Assembly: GCA_022841915.1 (NCBI GenBank)
Contig: JALHQN010000008.1
Coordinates: 76,713-140,712 of the forward strand
DNA length: 64,000 bases
From: Burkholderiales bacterium
GTDB taxonomy: Bacteria; Pseudomonadota; Gammaproteobacteria; Burkholderiales; WYBJ01
Direction of reading: 5' to 3'
A program made the position numbers and the translations under genes. Positions 17,535-25,612 of this stretch are shown piece after piece. Every line of letters starts with the position of its first letter. Within the stretch, counting starts at the first letter, position 1. The notes below the pieces were generated by a model. The model made no database searches, had not been told where the DNA came from, and worked only from the letters and a program-made list of their open reading frames with translations.

Positions 17535-19139
17535 ATGTCCGAACTCGGCGTCATCATCGATCCCAGCGCACCGGCGCGAGCCAGCGTCCCCGCCGTGGAG
17601 CGCATGCCCGCGGATCTGCGCGGCAAGGTCGTCGGCTTCATCGACAACAGCAAGAACAACTTCAACGTGCTGGTCGAGGAGATGTCCGATCTGCTCGTCC
17701 GTGAGTATGGCGTGGCCCGAGTCGTGAAGCAGCGCAAGCGTGCCGCCTCGGTGCCGGCCACGGACGAGATCCTGCGCGAGATCCGGGACAACTGCGATCT
17801 GGTCATCGCGGGCTCGGGCGATTGAGGGTCCTGCACGTCGTGGAGTGTCCACGACAGTATCGAAGCACGCAAACTCGGCGTGGCTTCCGTCGTGATCTGT
17901 TCGAGCGCGTTCCAGACCCTCGGTCGCGCGCAAGCGAAGGCATTCGGCGCACCCGATCTGCCGCTGGCGATCATCCCGCATCCATTCGGCTCGCGCACGC
18001 GCGATGAAATCAAGACCATCGCCGCCGAGTGCTCGGCGCAGATCGCCCGCATCGTGCATCAGGGTGGTCAGGGGGTGAACAGGGGCACTACGGAGGCGGC
18101 GACCGCGTCGCGCTTCGTCGAAGCCCCATGGGAGCAGGAGGAATTCGACGCCTTCTGTCGCAGCCGCGCGTGGAGCGACGGCCTGCCGCTGGTGGCCCCG
18201 ACCGAAGCGCGCGTCGCCCGCATGCTCGCGGGCACGAGCCGCGCACCCGGCGACATCGTCGGCGCCATCGCGCCCTCCTATGCCGCCGCCACGGTGGAGC
18301 GCATCGCCGCCAACGCCGTCATGACCGGCTGCGATCCGCGCTTCCTGCCGGTGGTGATCGCCGCGCTCGAAGCCACCTGCGATCCGGTGTTCAACCTGCA
18401 GGCGGTGCAGACCACCACCAATCCGGCCACGCCCTGGATCATCGTCAATGGCCCGCTGGCTGCGAGTCTGGAGATCAATGGCGGCGTCAATTGTCTGGGT
18501 CAGGGCAGTTGGGCCAATGCGGCGATCGGTCGCGCGGTGCGGCTGGTGCTGCAGAACATCGGCGGCGCTATCCCCGGCACCATGGACCAGGCGACGCACG
18601 GCCAGCCGGGCAAGTTCGCCTTCTGCTGCGCGGAGAACGAAGCCGCCAATCCCTGGGAAGCGCTGCACGTCGAGCGCGGCCAGGCACAGGGCTCGAACGC
18701 CGTGACGGTGGTTTGCGCCACAGGGACGCTCAACGTCAACAGCCACACCAAGAATGCCGATGAACTATTGCGCGTATTCGCCGATACGCTGGCACAGCCG
18801 ACGAGCAACGACTACTGGTATTCGGGCGCGCCCTTCCTGATCCTATCGCCCGAACACGCCGAGATCCTGCATCGGGCAGGGCTGAGCAAGGCCGATGTGA
18901 AGCAGCGCCTGTGGACGCAGTCGAAGCTGGACGCCTCGCGCCTATCCGACCGCGATTTCCTGCGCCCGGAACATGCGCGGCGCGCGGAACTCGGCGAAGT
19001 CACGCGCGAGACACTGCTGCCCATCACCAAGACCCCCGCGGAGATCGGCATCGTCGTCGCGGGTGGGCCCGGCACGCACTCCGTTTACGTGCCCGGGTTC
19101 GGCAACAGCCACCCGGCCACGCGGGCAATCACGCCATGA
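17535..19139 (+). CDS. UGSC-family selenoprotein (Sec at codon 97) fused to a long C-terminal domain
   Basis: This is one frame of 534 codons with an in-frame TGA at 17823-17825. The frame continues without a shift as U-GSCTSWSVHD, giving the UGSC motif that defines the UGSC (seleno)protein family. The N-terminal part (GKVVGFIDNSKNNFNVLV and CDLVIAGSGD) and the part after the motif (GVASVVICSSAF) match that family's layout. A 7-bp perfect stem with a 5-nt loop begins 11 nt after the TGA, as a bacterial SECIS should. Residues from about 194 to 534 form a second domain rich in conserved-looking Cys (FCRSRAW near C208, AFCCAENEA) that I do not recognise. AGGAGGAG precedes ATG 17535. Its stop overlaps a possible ATG of the downstream TctC gene. 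A redox role is inferred; biochemistry is unknown. Confidence 0.88.
17823..17825 (+). other. In-frame UGA decoded as selenocysteine (U97)
   Basis: The TGA interrupts the frame that starts at 17535 and reopens in the same frame to 19139. It is the first codon of U-G-S-C. Reading it as stop would leave a 96-residue fragment and an orphan downstream frame without a ribosome binding site. Confidence 0.88.
17837..17855 (+). promoter_or_regulatory. SECIS-like stem-loop in coding sequence
   Basis: Arms GTCGTGG (17837-17843) and CCACGAC (17849-17855) pair perfectly around loop AGTGT (17844-17848). The loop has G at its second position, 19 nt after the UGA. This fits the bacterial SECIS pattern: a short stem, a small apical loop with G in the first two positions, and a loop roughly 16-37 nt from UGA, bound by SelB. 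Confidence 0.8.
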
Positions 19140-19171
19140 GCGCGCCTTGGGCCTTCTTCGGAAAGGCAATC

Positions 19172-20137
19172 ATGAGAACTGCATTCATTCTCGCCTGTGG
19201 GCTGGGCATCTGTACCAGCGCGGCGATGGCGCAGCCGACGTTTCCCAACAAACCCGTGCGCATCCTGGTGGGGTTCGCACCCGGCGGCGGAACCGACATT
19301 CTGGCGCGGGCGCTTGCACAGCAATTGACCGATTCGCTCGGCCAGCCGGTCACGGTGGACAACCGCGCCGGCGCAGGCGGCATCATCGCGACCGAACTGG
19401 GCGCCAAGTCGCCTCCCGACGGTTATACGCTGCTGGTGGGCAGTGCCGCAGGGTTCGCCATCAATCCGAACCTCATGAGCAAGCTGCCTTACGATCCAGT
19501 GAAAGACTTCGCGCCCGTTGGTCTCTTCGCTACGTTGTCGTATGCCGTGGTCGTTCATCCGTCGCTGCCGGTGCGATCGGTCAAGGAACTGATCGCGCTG
19601 GCGAAAGCTCGCCCCGGCGAACTCAATTTCGGCTCGGCGGGCAACGGCTCCGCGACGCAACTCGCCATCGAGCAGTTCCTCGTCCAGGCAGGCGTCAAGA
19701 TGACGCACGTGCCCTACAAAGGCAACACGCCGGCGATGACGGCCCTGATGAGCGGCGAAGTCGCCCTGGTGTTCGACCCGGTGCTCACCTCGCTGCCACA
19801 GATCAAGGCGAAGCGCATTCGCGGCCTCGCCGTCAGCACGGCCCAGCGGTCCGCCCTGCTGCCCGAATTGCCCACCATCGCCGAGGCGGCATTGCCGGGC
19901 TACGAGGCGGGCAACTGGTTCGGCATCTTCGCACCGGCCGGGACGCCCCGGGCGGTCGTCGAGCAACTCAACGGCGCCATCAACAAAGCAATGAGCAGCC
20001 CGGAGATGCGCGACCGGCTGCGCAACCAGGGCGCCGAGCCGCTGGTCGGCACGCCGGACGACCTGGCCAAGCACGTTCAACGGGAACTGGCCAAGTACGC
20101 GATCATCGTGAAGCAGGCGGGCGTCAAGCTGCCGTAG
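19172..20137 (+). CDS. Bug/TctC-family periplasmic solute-binding protein (7)
   Basis: The 321-residue receptor has a signal peptide ending AAMAQ-P (about residue 21). Motifs are LVGFAPGGGTDI, VTVDNRAGAGGI, SPPDGYTLL and HVPYKGNTPAM. ATG 19172 (after GAAAGG) gives a normal signal peptide. An in-frame ATG at 19136 overlaps the selenoprotein stop as ATGA and would add 12 residues. Either way it is directly downstream of the selenoprotein gene and should be co-transcribed with it. Confidence 0.92.
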   Translation: MRTAFILACGLGICTSAAMAQPTFPNKPVRILVGFAPGGGTDILARALAQQLTDSLGQPVTVDNRAGAGGIIATELGAKSPPDGYTLLVGSAAGFAINPNLMSKLPYDPVKDFAPVGLFATLSYAVVVHPSLPVRSVKELIALAKARPGELNFGSAGNGSATQLAIEQFLVQAGVKMTHVPYKGNTPAMTALMSGEVALVFDPVLTSLPQIKAKRIRGLAVSTAQRSALLPELPTIAEAALPGYEAGNWFGIFAPAGTPRAVVEQLNGAINKAMSSPEMRDRLRNQGAEPLVGTPDDLAKHVQRELAKYAIIVKQAGVKLP

Positions 20138-20176
20138 TCGCGGCCTCGGCACCGCGCGCAGAGGCCAAGGCCGCGA
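20138..20176. terminator. Inverted repeat between convergent genes
   Basis: Arms TCGCGGCC (20138-20145) and GGCCGCGA (20169-20176) are complementary, with a 23-nt spacer. They begin right after the TctC (7) stop and lie before the convergent lipoprotein gene. No T-run follows, so this is a weak candidate. Confidence 0.3.
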
Positions 20177-20223
20177 TGAACGGGAAATCGACGCCGGCTG
20201 TCGGACCGGGAGATAGCCGTCGG

Positions 20224-20427
20224 TCAACGACGGTGGCGATGCCGAGGTCCATGACCGTGACGATGGCCGTGGCCGTACGAATCCCGCTGGTAGTAGCCGA
20301 AAGACACGCTCGCGGCCGGCGGCGCATAGTAGACGCCGTACCCTGGATGAGCGTCGTAGACAGGCACCGCCACGCACCCCGAGAGCCCCAGCAGTGCAGC
20401 CGCGCCCAATAGCAGTTTCTTTACCAT
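20224..20427 (-). CDS. Small His-rich lipoprotein
   Basis: The 67-residue protein MVKKLLLGAAALLGLSGC... has a lipobox LSGC with the lipidated Cys at position 18 and a mature part of only 50 residues. It is rich in Tyr/Pro, then a C-terminal run of about eight His alternating with Gly/Arg (YGHGHRHGHGPRHRHRR). AGGAGG precedes ATG 20427. The His tail suggests metal binding or a surface role, but no family is recognised beyond small proteobacterial YXWGXW/PXPVD-like lipoproteins. Confidence 0.75.
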   Translation of the reverse strand: MVKKLLLGAAALLGLSGCVAVPVYDAHPGYGVYYAPPAASVSFGYYQRDSYGHGHRHGHGPRHRHRR

Positions 20428-20519
20428 GCACGCCTCCTGTTCGTTACGCAATCGGGCTCCAATCCGCCCGGCTCAGAGCATGCACTCTCCGGCCGACCGC
20501 GCGCTGTAAAACCTTGTAA

Positions 20520-21545
20520 TCAACTGTAACCGTCATCGGGGTTCCGATCGCCGAGGACATCCTTCACGTACAGCTCGCGCGTCAGCACGATGGCGCAGGC
20601 CGCCAAGGGAGTGGCGAAGATCAGACCGAGAATGCCGAGCAGCGTGCCGAGCACGATCTGCGCCGCGATCGTGAACGCAGGCGCCAGATGCACGCTGCGG
20701 TGGTACACATAGGGGACCAGCGCGTACTCCTCCAATTGCTGCACGGCGAGGTAAAGCAACACGGTGTAGCCGGCCAGCCGCGGCTCCACCGTGAGCGCCA
20801 TGAGGACAGCCGGGATGGCGGCGAGTATGGGGCCGAGGAAGGGCACGAACTCGAGGGCGAAAGCGAGCAGCCCCAGGGCCAGCGGCAGCGGCACGCCCAG
20901 CAGCCACAGGCCGACCGTGGTGACCGTGCCGATCACCGCCATGTTGATGAGCGTCCCGGCGAGCCAACCATGCACCGCATCGTAGAGTTCGTCGAGCACC
21001 TCCGCAGCCCGCGAGCGGCGCTGCTTGGGCACCAGCCGCAGCAGGCTGCTGCGATAGCGCTCGGGCGACGCCCCCACGTAGAGCCCGATGAATACGGCGA
21101 CGACCAGCGTCGACAGCGCAGCCAATGCGCCGCCCATGATTTTTCCGAGGAAGTCGACCTTGCGGTCCGACATCAAGTCGTCGGTGAGGAAACCCAGCAC
21201 CTGCCGCCCCCAGCCATAGCGCGATAGCCATGCTTCCAACCGCTGCCAGTACTGCGCGAGGGCCGTGCCGAGCTCCTCGAATTGGCGGTTCGCCTCGGCG
21301 GCCAGGAACCAACCTCCGCCGATCAGAAGTGCGCCCAGCGCCAATACGACCACCCAGAACGCGCCCCTGTATCGAAGGGGCGTCCGTGCTGCCACCGCGT
21401 GCGTCAGCGCGTGGAGCAGCACGGCCAGCAGGACGCCGCCGAATACGATGAGCAGCGCCTGTGCGGCATAGACGATCGCGAGCGCCAGCACGGCGAACAG
21501 CGCGGTCAGGCCCACGGCGATCAACGTTCGGCGAGCCGTTTCCAT
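20520..21545 (-). CDS. AI-2E/PerM-family transporter
   Basis: The 341-residue polytopic membrane protein of the AI-2E transporter (UPF0118/PerM) family has about eight hydrophobic segments. N-terminal helices cover residues 8-45 and 62-85, with a helix pair in the middle. The family's conserved PFLGPILAAIPAVLMAL segment is followed by YHRSVHLAPAFTIAAQIVLG and a C-terminal FATPLAACAIVLTRELY helix. Members export various small molecules or ions; the substrate is not predictable. It stands alone, convergent to nothing and upstream of the small lipoprotein. Confidence 0.9.
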   Translation of the reverse strand: METARRTLIAVGLTALFAVLALAIVYAAQALLIVFGGVLLAVLLHALTHAVAARTPLRYRGAFWVVVLALGALLIGGGWFLAAEANRQFEELGTALAQYWQRLEAWLSRYGWGRQVLGFLTDDLMSDRKVDFLGKIMGGALAALSTLVVAVFIGLYVGASPERYRSSLLRLVPKQRRSRAAEVLDELYDAVHGWLAGTLINMAVIGTVTTVGLWLLGVPLPLALGLLAFALEFVPFLGPILAAIPAVLMALTVEPRLAGYTVLLYLAVQQLEEYALVPYVYHRSVHLAPAFTIAAQIVLGTLLGILGLIFATPLAACAIVLTRELYVKDVLGDRNPDDGYS

Positions 21546-21701
21546 TCAGGCGCGCGGGCTTGGCTGACGATCGGCCATCATGCTAATCGCCGCAAGGAGG
21601 CGCCGATCGGCTGGGGCGCGCCCGCCTTGCTCGATCGACCATGCGCCGTGGCTCCCACGTTGGCCACGCGATCGCTTGCCTCGTGCATCCGGCGCGGCGC
21701 A

Positions 21702-22148
21702 TCAAGACGCCGATTGGGAGTGCGGGCCGCCGGGGCGAGACACGCCCGCGATCGCCTCGCCTGCGGCGTCGGCGGCCCCCTGCCCCCCCACCATCGCGAT
21801 GTCGCCCAGCGACAAAATCCCGACCAGCCGCTTGTCCCGGCTCACCACCGGCAGGCGGCGCACCCGGATGTCCCCCATGTTGGCGGCCACGTCGTCGATC
21901 TCTTCGTCGTCGAAGCAGTACTTCACATCGGTCGACATGACCTCTCGGACGCGGGTGTCGGGCCCTTTGTGCTGCGCGACCGCTCGCACCGCGATGTCGC
22001 GATCGGTGATCATGCCCACCAGACGATCGCCTTCGCTGACGGGCACCGATCCCGCATCGATGGCCGCCATGGTCTTGGCGGCATCGCAAATGGACGCCTC
22101 CGGACCGACCAAACGGACATCCCGGCTCATTGCGTCACTCACTTTCAT
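21702..22148 (-). CDS. CBS-domain pair protein
   Basis: The 148-residue protein consists of two CBS motifs (about residues 8-60 and 72-125): MKVSDAMSRDVRLVGPEASICDA, ITDRDIAVRAVA, VREVMSTDV and RRLPVVSRDKRLVGILSLGDIA. It has a short Gly/Ala/Ser tail. Such stand-alone proteins bind adenosine nucleotides and regulate partners or serve as stress proteins. AAGGAG precedes ATG 22148. No membrane or catalytic domain is fused. Confidence 0.9.
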   Translation of the reverse strand: MKVSDAMSRDVRLVGPEASICDAAKTMAAIDAGSVPVSEGDRLVGMITDRDIAVRAVAQHKGPDTRVREVMSTDVKYCFDDEEIDDVAANMGDIRVRRLPVVSRDKRLVGILSLGDIAMVGGQGAADAAGEAIAGVSRPGGPHSQSAS

Positions 22149-22624
22149 GGCTGTCTCCTTGGGATTGGAGCGCAAGCGTGCCGCAACGGGCGTGCCACGC
22201 GACTCGACCGGCGCTGAAAACAGGGGGCGAGTGCGGCGGCTCGAACCGTGGCAGGCGCCGAGCCGTCTTATTGCGCCGCACAATTCGCATGCCTCGAGCA
22301 GGCACACGGCCCGCTCGTTCGGGTGGCGAGCGTCCTCATGACACCGCAGACCGTCTTTTGGCTGCGACCATGCCTCCAAGCCCGAACATCCGCGGGCACG
22401 TTAGCGACGGTGTGGCGAGATCGCCGACCAGCCCGCCAGCCGGGCGCCCACGAACCGCGCCACTATATACAGCGCAGCGCATCGAGACCCCTCCAGCCGC
22501 CGAAATGCTAGTATCGCGGCGCGCAGGCGTCGGGACTCGGACACACTGCGTCGATCGGCCGCACGCGGCGCAACCCGCCATTCGCCTCTGGCCTCCCGCT
22601 TCAATCACCCGCAAGAAGTCCTCG
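22149..22624. promoter_or_regulatory. Divergent intergenic region between CBS gene and sensor kinase
   Basis: The 476-bp stretch has no supportable gene. Open frames across it have poor composition and no ribosome site. A TATATA box at 22464-22469 is a possible -10 element for the kinase operon, but no good -35 was seen. Confidence 0.4.
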
Positions 22625-24211
22625 ATGCAGATCGTCGAACTCCTCCGCCATCGGACCCGGCTCGTCGACACAATGCGCGTGGCGCTCCTGTTTTCAGCGT
22701 CGTATTTCCTGCTCAACGAGGTCAGCTTCATCTACCCGTTGCAGGAATTGAACATCACGCCGTGGGACCCACAACCCGCACTGGCGGTCGCACTGCTTTT
22801 CCTGCGGGGACGGTTTTGGTTGCCGTGGGCCTTCGGCACGGTGTTCTTCACCGAATTCTTCATTCGCGACCTGCCCGTTTCTGTGCCCACCAAGCTCCTG
22901 CTCGCGGCGCTGCTCACCTGTGGTTACGCGGTGATCGCCGGCGCGCTGCGGCGCACGCTCGAAATTTCCCCCGACCTCGCCACGCGCAAGGACGTCATCA
23001 GCATGGCCGTGGCCGTGGTGCTCGGCGCCGGCGCAGTGGGCACGGTGTACGTCGGCGCGTTGTCATTATGTGAACTTCTGCCGGTGCAACTTTACCCGTC
23101 CGCGCTGTTCCGCTTCTGGCTCGGAAATTCCATCGGCATGCTCGTGATACTGCCGCTGCTCTTCTTTCTGGCGGATCCGACGCGCCGCTACGAGCTGTGG
23201 GCGCTGATGAGAAACCGCGAGGCTGCGATGCCGTTCGCCCTGGTCATCGGCGTGCTGGCGGTGGTGTTTCTGCGTGACGAAGCCGAACAGTACAAGCTTT
23301 TCTACCTGCTCTTCCTGCCCATCATATGGATCGCGGCGCGACATGGCCTCGCTGCGGCGCTGGTCGCGGTCGCCATCATTCAGGCCGGCGTCATCGTGTC
23401 GGTGGTCTCCAGCGATCGGGAGATCTTCGAAGTGCTCGAACTGCAGACCCTGCTGCTCTGCCTGGTCTTCACCGGCCTCGTGCTGGGTGTCGCCGTCGAC
23501 GAATGGCGGGTTGCCTCGCAGCGCCTGGCGCGCGCGCAGCAGCTGACGCTCGTGGGCGAAATGGCCACGGCGTTGGCGCACGAACTGAACCAGCCGCTGA
23601 CTGCCCTATCCACCTATGCGGACGCGATCCGCCTGCTCGCCGCGTCGAACGCCGAGTTGGGCGCGCCTTTGGTGGAAACCGCCGAGCGCATCCGCCGCGT
23701 CGCGCGGCGCAGCGCCGACACCGTCGCCCGCTTTCGCCGCATGGCGCCCAACCGGCCGCCGCAACTGCACCGCACCTCGATCATCGAGCCTCTGCGGCGG
23801 GCGATCGACAATCTGCACGAGCGCACCGAGCGCGCGGGCGTTCTGGTGGAGCTGAAGTTTCCCGACGACCTGCCCGCGGTCACGGTGGACCAGGAACGGA
23901 TCGACTTCGTGTTCCTCAACCTGATCGGCAATGCGCTGGACGCCATGCAGGCGCAACCCGAGGCGCCAGCGTCCCTGCGGATCGAACTCAAGCGCGACGG
24001 GCGCAATCACGTTCTGCTGACGCTGCGCGATTCCGGACCCGGCGTGCCTCTTGCTATGATCGAGAACATATTCGAGCCCTTTCAATCGGGCAAGGCGCAG
24101 GGCATGGGCCTCGGGCTGGCGATCAGCCGCTCGATCGTCGAGAGCCACGGCGGGCGCCTCTGGGCGGAGCCGGGCTCGGGTGGAATCTTTCATTTACGGT
24201 TGCCGCTATGA
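22625..24211 (+). CDS. MASE1-type membrane sensor histidine kinase
   Basis: The 528-residue protein has an N-terminal integral membrane sensor of about 290 residues with multiple hydrophobic helices. The segment WDPQPALAVALLFLRGRFWLPWAFG is typical of MASE1, split here into short motifs such as PALAVALL and WLPWAFG. The kinase core follows: H-box ALAHELNQPLTALSTYA, N-box NLIGNALDAMQ, G1 DSGPGVP, F-box IFEPFQSG, G2 GMGLGLAISRSIV. ATG 22625 is the first start that gives a sensible N-terminus; a later ATG at 22673 is an alternative. Its stop overlaps the regulator start (ATGA), so it is coupled to the FixJ-type gene. Confidence 0.9.
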   Translation: MQIVELLRHRTRLVDTMRVALLFSASYFLLNEVSFIYPLQELNITPWDPQPALAVALLFLRGRFWLPWAFGTVFFTEFFIRDLPVSVPTKLLLAALLTCGYAVIAGALRRTLEISPDLATRKDVISMAVAVVLGAGAVGTVYVGALSLCELLPVQLYPSALFRFWLGNSIGMLVILPLLFFLADPTRRYELWALMRNREAAMPFALVIGVLAVVFLRDEAEQYKLFYLLFLPIIWIAARHGLAAALVAVAIIQAGVIVSVVSSDREIFEVLELQTLLLCLVFTGLVLGVAVDEWRVASQRLARAQQLTLVGEMATALAHELNQPLTALSTYADAIRLLAASNAELGAPLVETAERIRRVARRSADTVARFRRMAPNRPPQLHRTSIIEPLRRAIDNLHERTERAGVLVELKFPDDLPAVTVDQERIDFVFLNLIGNALDAMQAQPEAPASLRIELKRDGRNHVLLTLRDSGPGVPLAMIENIFEPFQSGKAQGMGLGLAISRSIVESHGGRLWAEPGSGGIFHLRLPL

Positions 24212-24852
24212 GCAAATGCGGAGCACCCTGCGAGAAGCCGGCGCTCGAAGTCTATGTGGTCGACGACGATGCGGACGTGCGCGATGCGCTCGGACTGCTG
24301 CTGGGTCTGCGGGGCTACAAGGTCCGACTGTTCGAATGTGCCGAGGCATTCCTGGCAACGCTCAAGCCTCAGACGGCGGGCTGTCTGATCACCGACATTC
24401 GCATGCCCGGGATGAGCGGACTGCAGTTGCAGCGCGTACTGAACGAGCGGGAAGCGCGACTGCCCGTGGTGGTGTTGACCGCCCATGGCGACATCGATTC
24501 GGCACGAACGGCGCTGCGGGCGCAAGCCGTGGACTTCCTCCTCAAGCCCTTCAAGGAAGCCGATCTGATCGCCGCCATCGAACTGAGCTTCGCGCGCGAG
24601 CGCGAGCATATGACGGCACTCGACCGGCGTTCGGCCGATGAATCGGCGGTTGCCGCGCTGACGGCACGTGAGAGGGAAGTGGCCGCACTGCTATCGACAG
24701 GCGCCCAGAATCTGGAAATCGCGCAGCGCCTGGGCATCAGCCCGCGTACGGTCGAAATCCACAAAGCGCGGTGCATGGAGAAGCTCAAGGTACGCACCAT
24801 TGCCGACCTGGTGCGCTTGGCCGATCGCGTCGGTCTGCAGCCGCAAACGTAA
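24208..24852 (+). CDS. FixJ/NarL-type response regulator
   Basis: The 214-residue regulator has a receiver domain (VYVVDDDADVRDA acidic pocket, phospho-acceptor Asp in LITDIRMPGMSG, VVVLTAHGD, Lys in FLLKPF). It ends in a LuxR-type HTH (LTAREREVAALLSTG...EIAQRLGISPRTVEIHKARCMEKL). It overlaps the kinase stop by 4 nt. The TctBA operon begins 306 bp downstream in the same direction and is the obvious candidate target. Confidence 0.93.
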   Translation: MSKCGAPCEKPALEVYVVDDDADVRDALGLLLGLRGYKVRLFECAEAFLATLKPQTAGCLITDIRMPGMSGLQLQRVLNEREARLPVVVLTAHGDIDSARTALRAQAVDFLLKPFKEADLIAAIELSFAREREHMTALDRRSADESAVAALTAREREVAALLSTGAQNLEIAQRLGISPRTVEIHKARCMEKLKVRTIADLVRLADRVGLQPQT

Positions 24853-24953
24853 CCTTACCGGCGGCTGATCTTACTTTCGTCCAACTGGGCGTACCCCGAA
24901 TCCATCATGATTAGCCGTGCTGACCGCCAACTGTCTATCGTGGCTAGCCCGTA

Positions 24954-24981
24954 TTGACCCGATCGTGCCGCCCGCTAAAGT
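24954..24981 (+). promoter_or_regulatory. Candidate sigma-70 promoter for tctBA
   Basis: TTGACC at 24954-24959 and TAAAGT at 24976-24981 are separated by 16 nt. The match is good at -35 and moderate at -10. Position, about 180 nt before tctB, leaves a long leader. Confidence 0.4.
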
Positions 24982-24987
24982 TGCGGC

Positions 24988-25008
24988 ACCTTAACCGAAC
25001 CTTAACCG
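24988..25008 (+). repeat. Tandem direct repeat ACCTTAACCG, 11-bp period
   Basis: ACCTTAACCG occurs at 24988-24997 and again at 24999-25008, one helical turn apart, just downstream of the -10-like element. A near copy, ACCTTACCG, lies at 24852-24860 over the regulator stop. It could be an operator for the adjacent FixJ-type regulator. Confidence 0.45.
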
Positions 25009-25158
25009 CGAGGGGAGAGCGGTCACAACAAACAAACCTGCCGGACGGCACCCATCCGTCCTACTCGACTCGGATTTCTTCAAGCTTTTCGGTGTAGGCG
25101 CCGCACCGGCACACCGTTCCATAGTTCCATATCAATAAAGCAGAAACAGGAGGTCTTC

Positions 25159-25611
25159 ATGAAAGTGGAGTTACGCAACAACCTGGATTTCCTCGCGGGG
25201 TTGTTAATGCTGGCGATCGGCGGGGGCGCCTTTTACATGGCTCTCGACTACCCTTTCGGCAGTTCCCTGCGCATGGGACCCGGTTATTTCCCGCGAGTTC
25301 TCGCGGGGATTCTGATGCTTTTCGGAGTCTTCGTCCTTATCCGAGGCCTGATCACCGGAGTACCGGTCAAGGGTCGCTGGGGCTTCAAGCCACTGCTCTT
25401 CCTGTGCGTAGGCCTGATCGCCTTCGGCTGGACCATGGAGCACTTCGGCTTCTTTCCTGCGCTGGTTGCCCTGTTTGCGATCGTCCCCCTGGCTGGCTAT
25501 GAGTGGAATCTGAAGGAAGTTCTGATTCTCACGGTTTTCATGAGCGCGTTCGCCTGGGCGGTCTTCATCTACGGCATCGGACTACCTTACCCTCTGCTCG
25601 GGACCCACTGA
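25159..25611 (+). CDS. tctB: Tripartite tricarboxylate transporter small membrane subunit TctB
   Basis: The 150-residue protein has four hydrophobic helices (about 10-30, 45-65, 80-110 in two parts, 118-140) and the TctB-type features LRMGPGYFPRVLAGILMLFG and GIGLPYPLL. It is the small permease subunit of a TTT importer, working with TctA and a periplasmic TctC. AGGAGG sits before ATG 25159. It is followed by tctA after 1 nt. No tctC is adjacent, so it must rely on a receptor encoded elsewhere. Confidence 0.93.
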   Translation: MKVELRNNLDFLAGLLMLAIGGGAFYMALDYPFGSSLRMGPGYFPRVLAGILMLFGVFVLIRGLITGVPVKGRWGFKPLLFLCVGLIAFGWTMEHFGFFPALVALFAIVPLAGYEWNLKEVLILTVFMSAFAWAVFIYGIGLPYPLLGTH

Positions 25612-25612
25612 C

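Larger units (their letters stand above)
24853..25158 (+). promoter_or_regulatory. Promoter region of tctBA
   Basis: The 306-bp gap contains no gene. It is AT-richer than its surroundings, holds a plausible sigma-70 promoter and a tandem ACCTTAACCG repeat (listed separately), and ends in ACAGGAGGTCTTC before tctB. Confidence 0.5.

Noticed and set aside
17823-17825. TGA as a genuine stop or pseudogene mutation
   Set aside because: No frameshift follows. The codon is precisely the U of UGSC, and a SECIS-like hairpin sits at the correct distance. The downstream frame has no own ribosome site.
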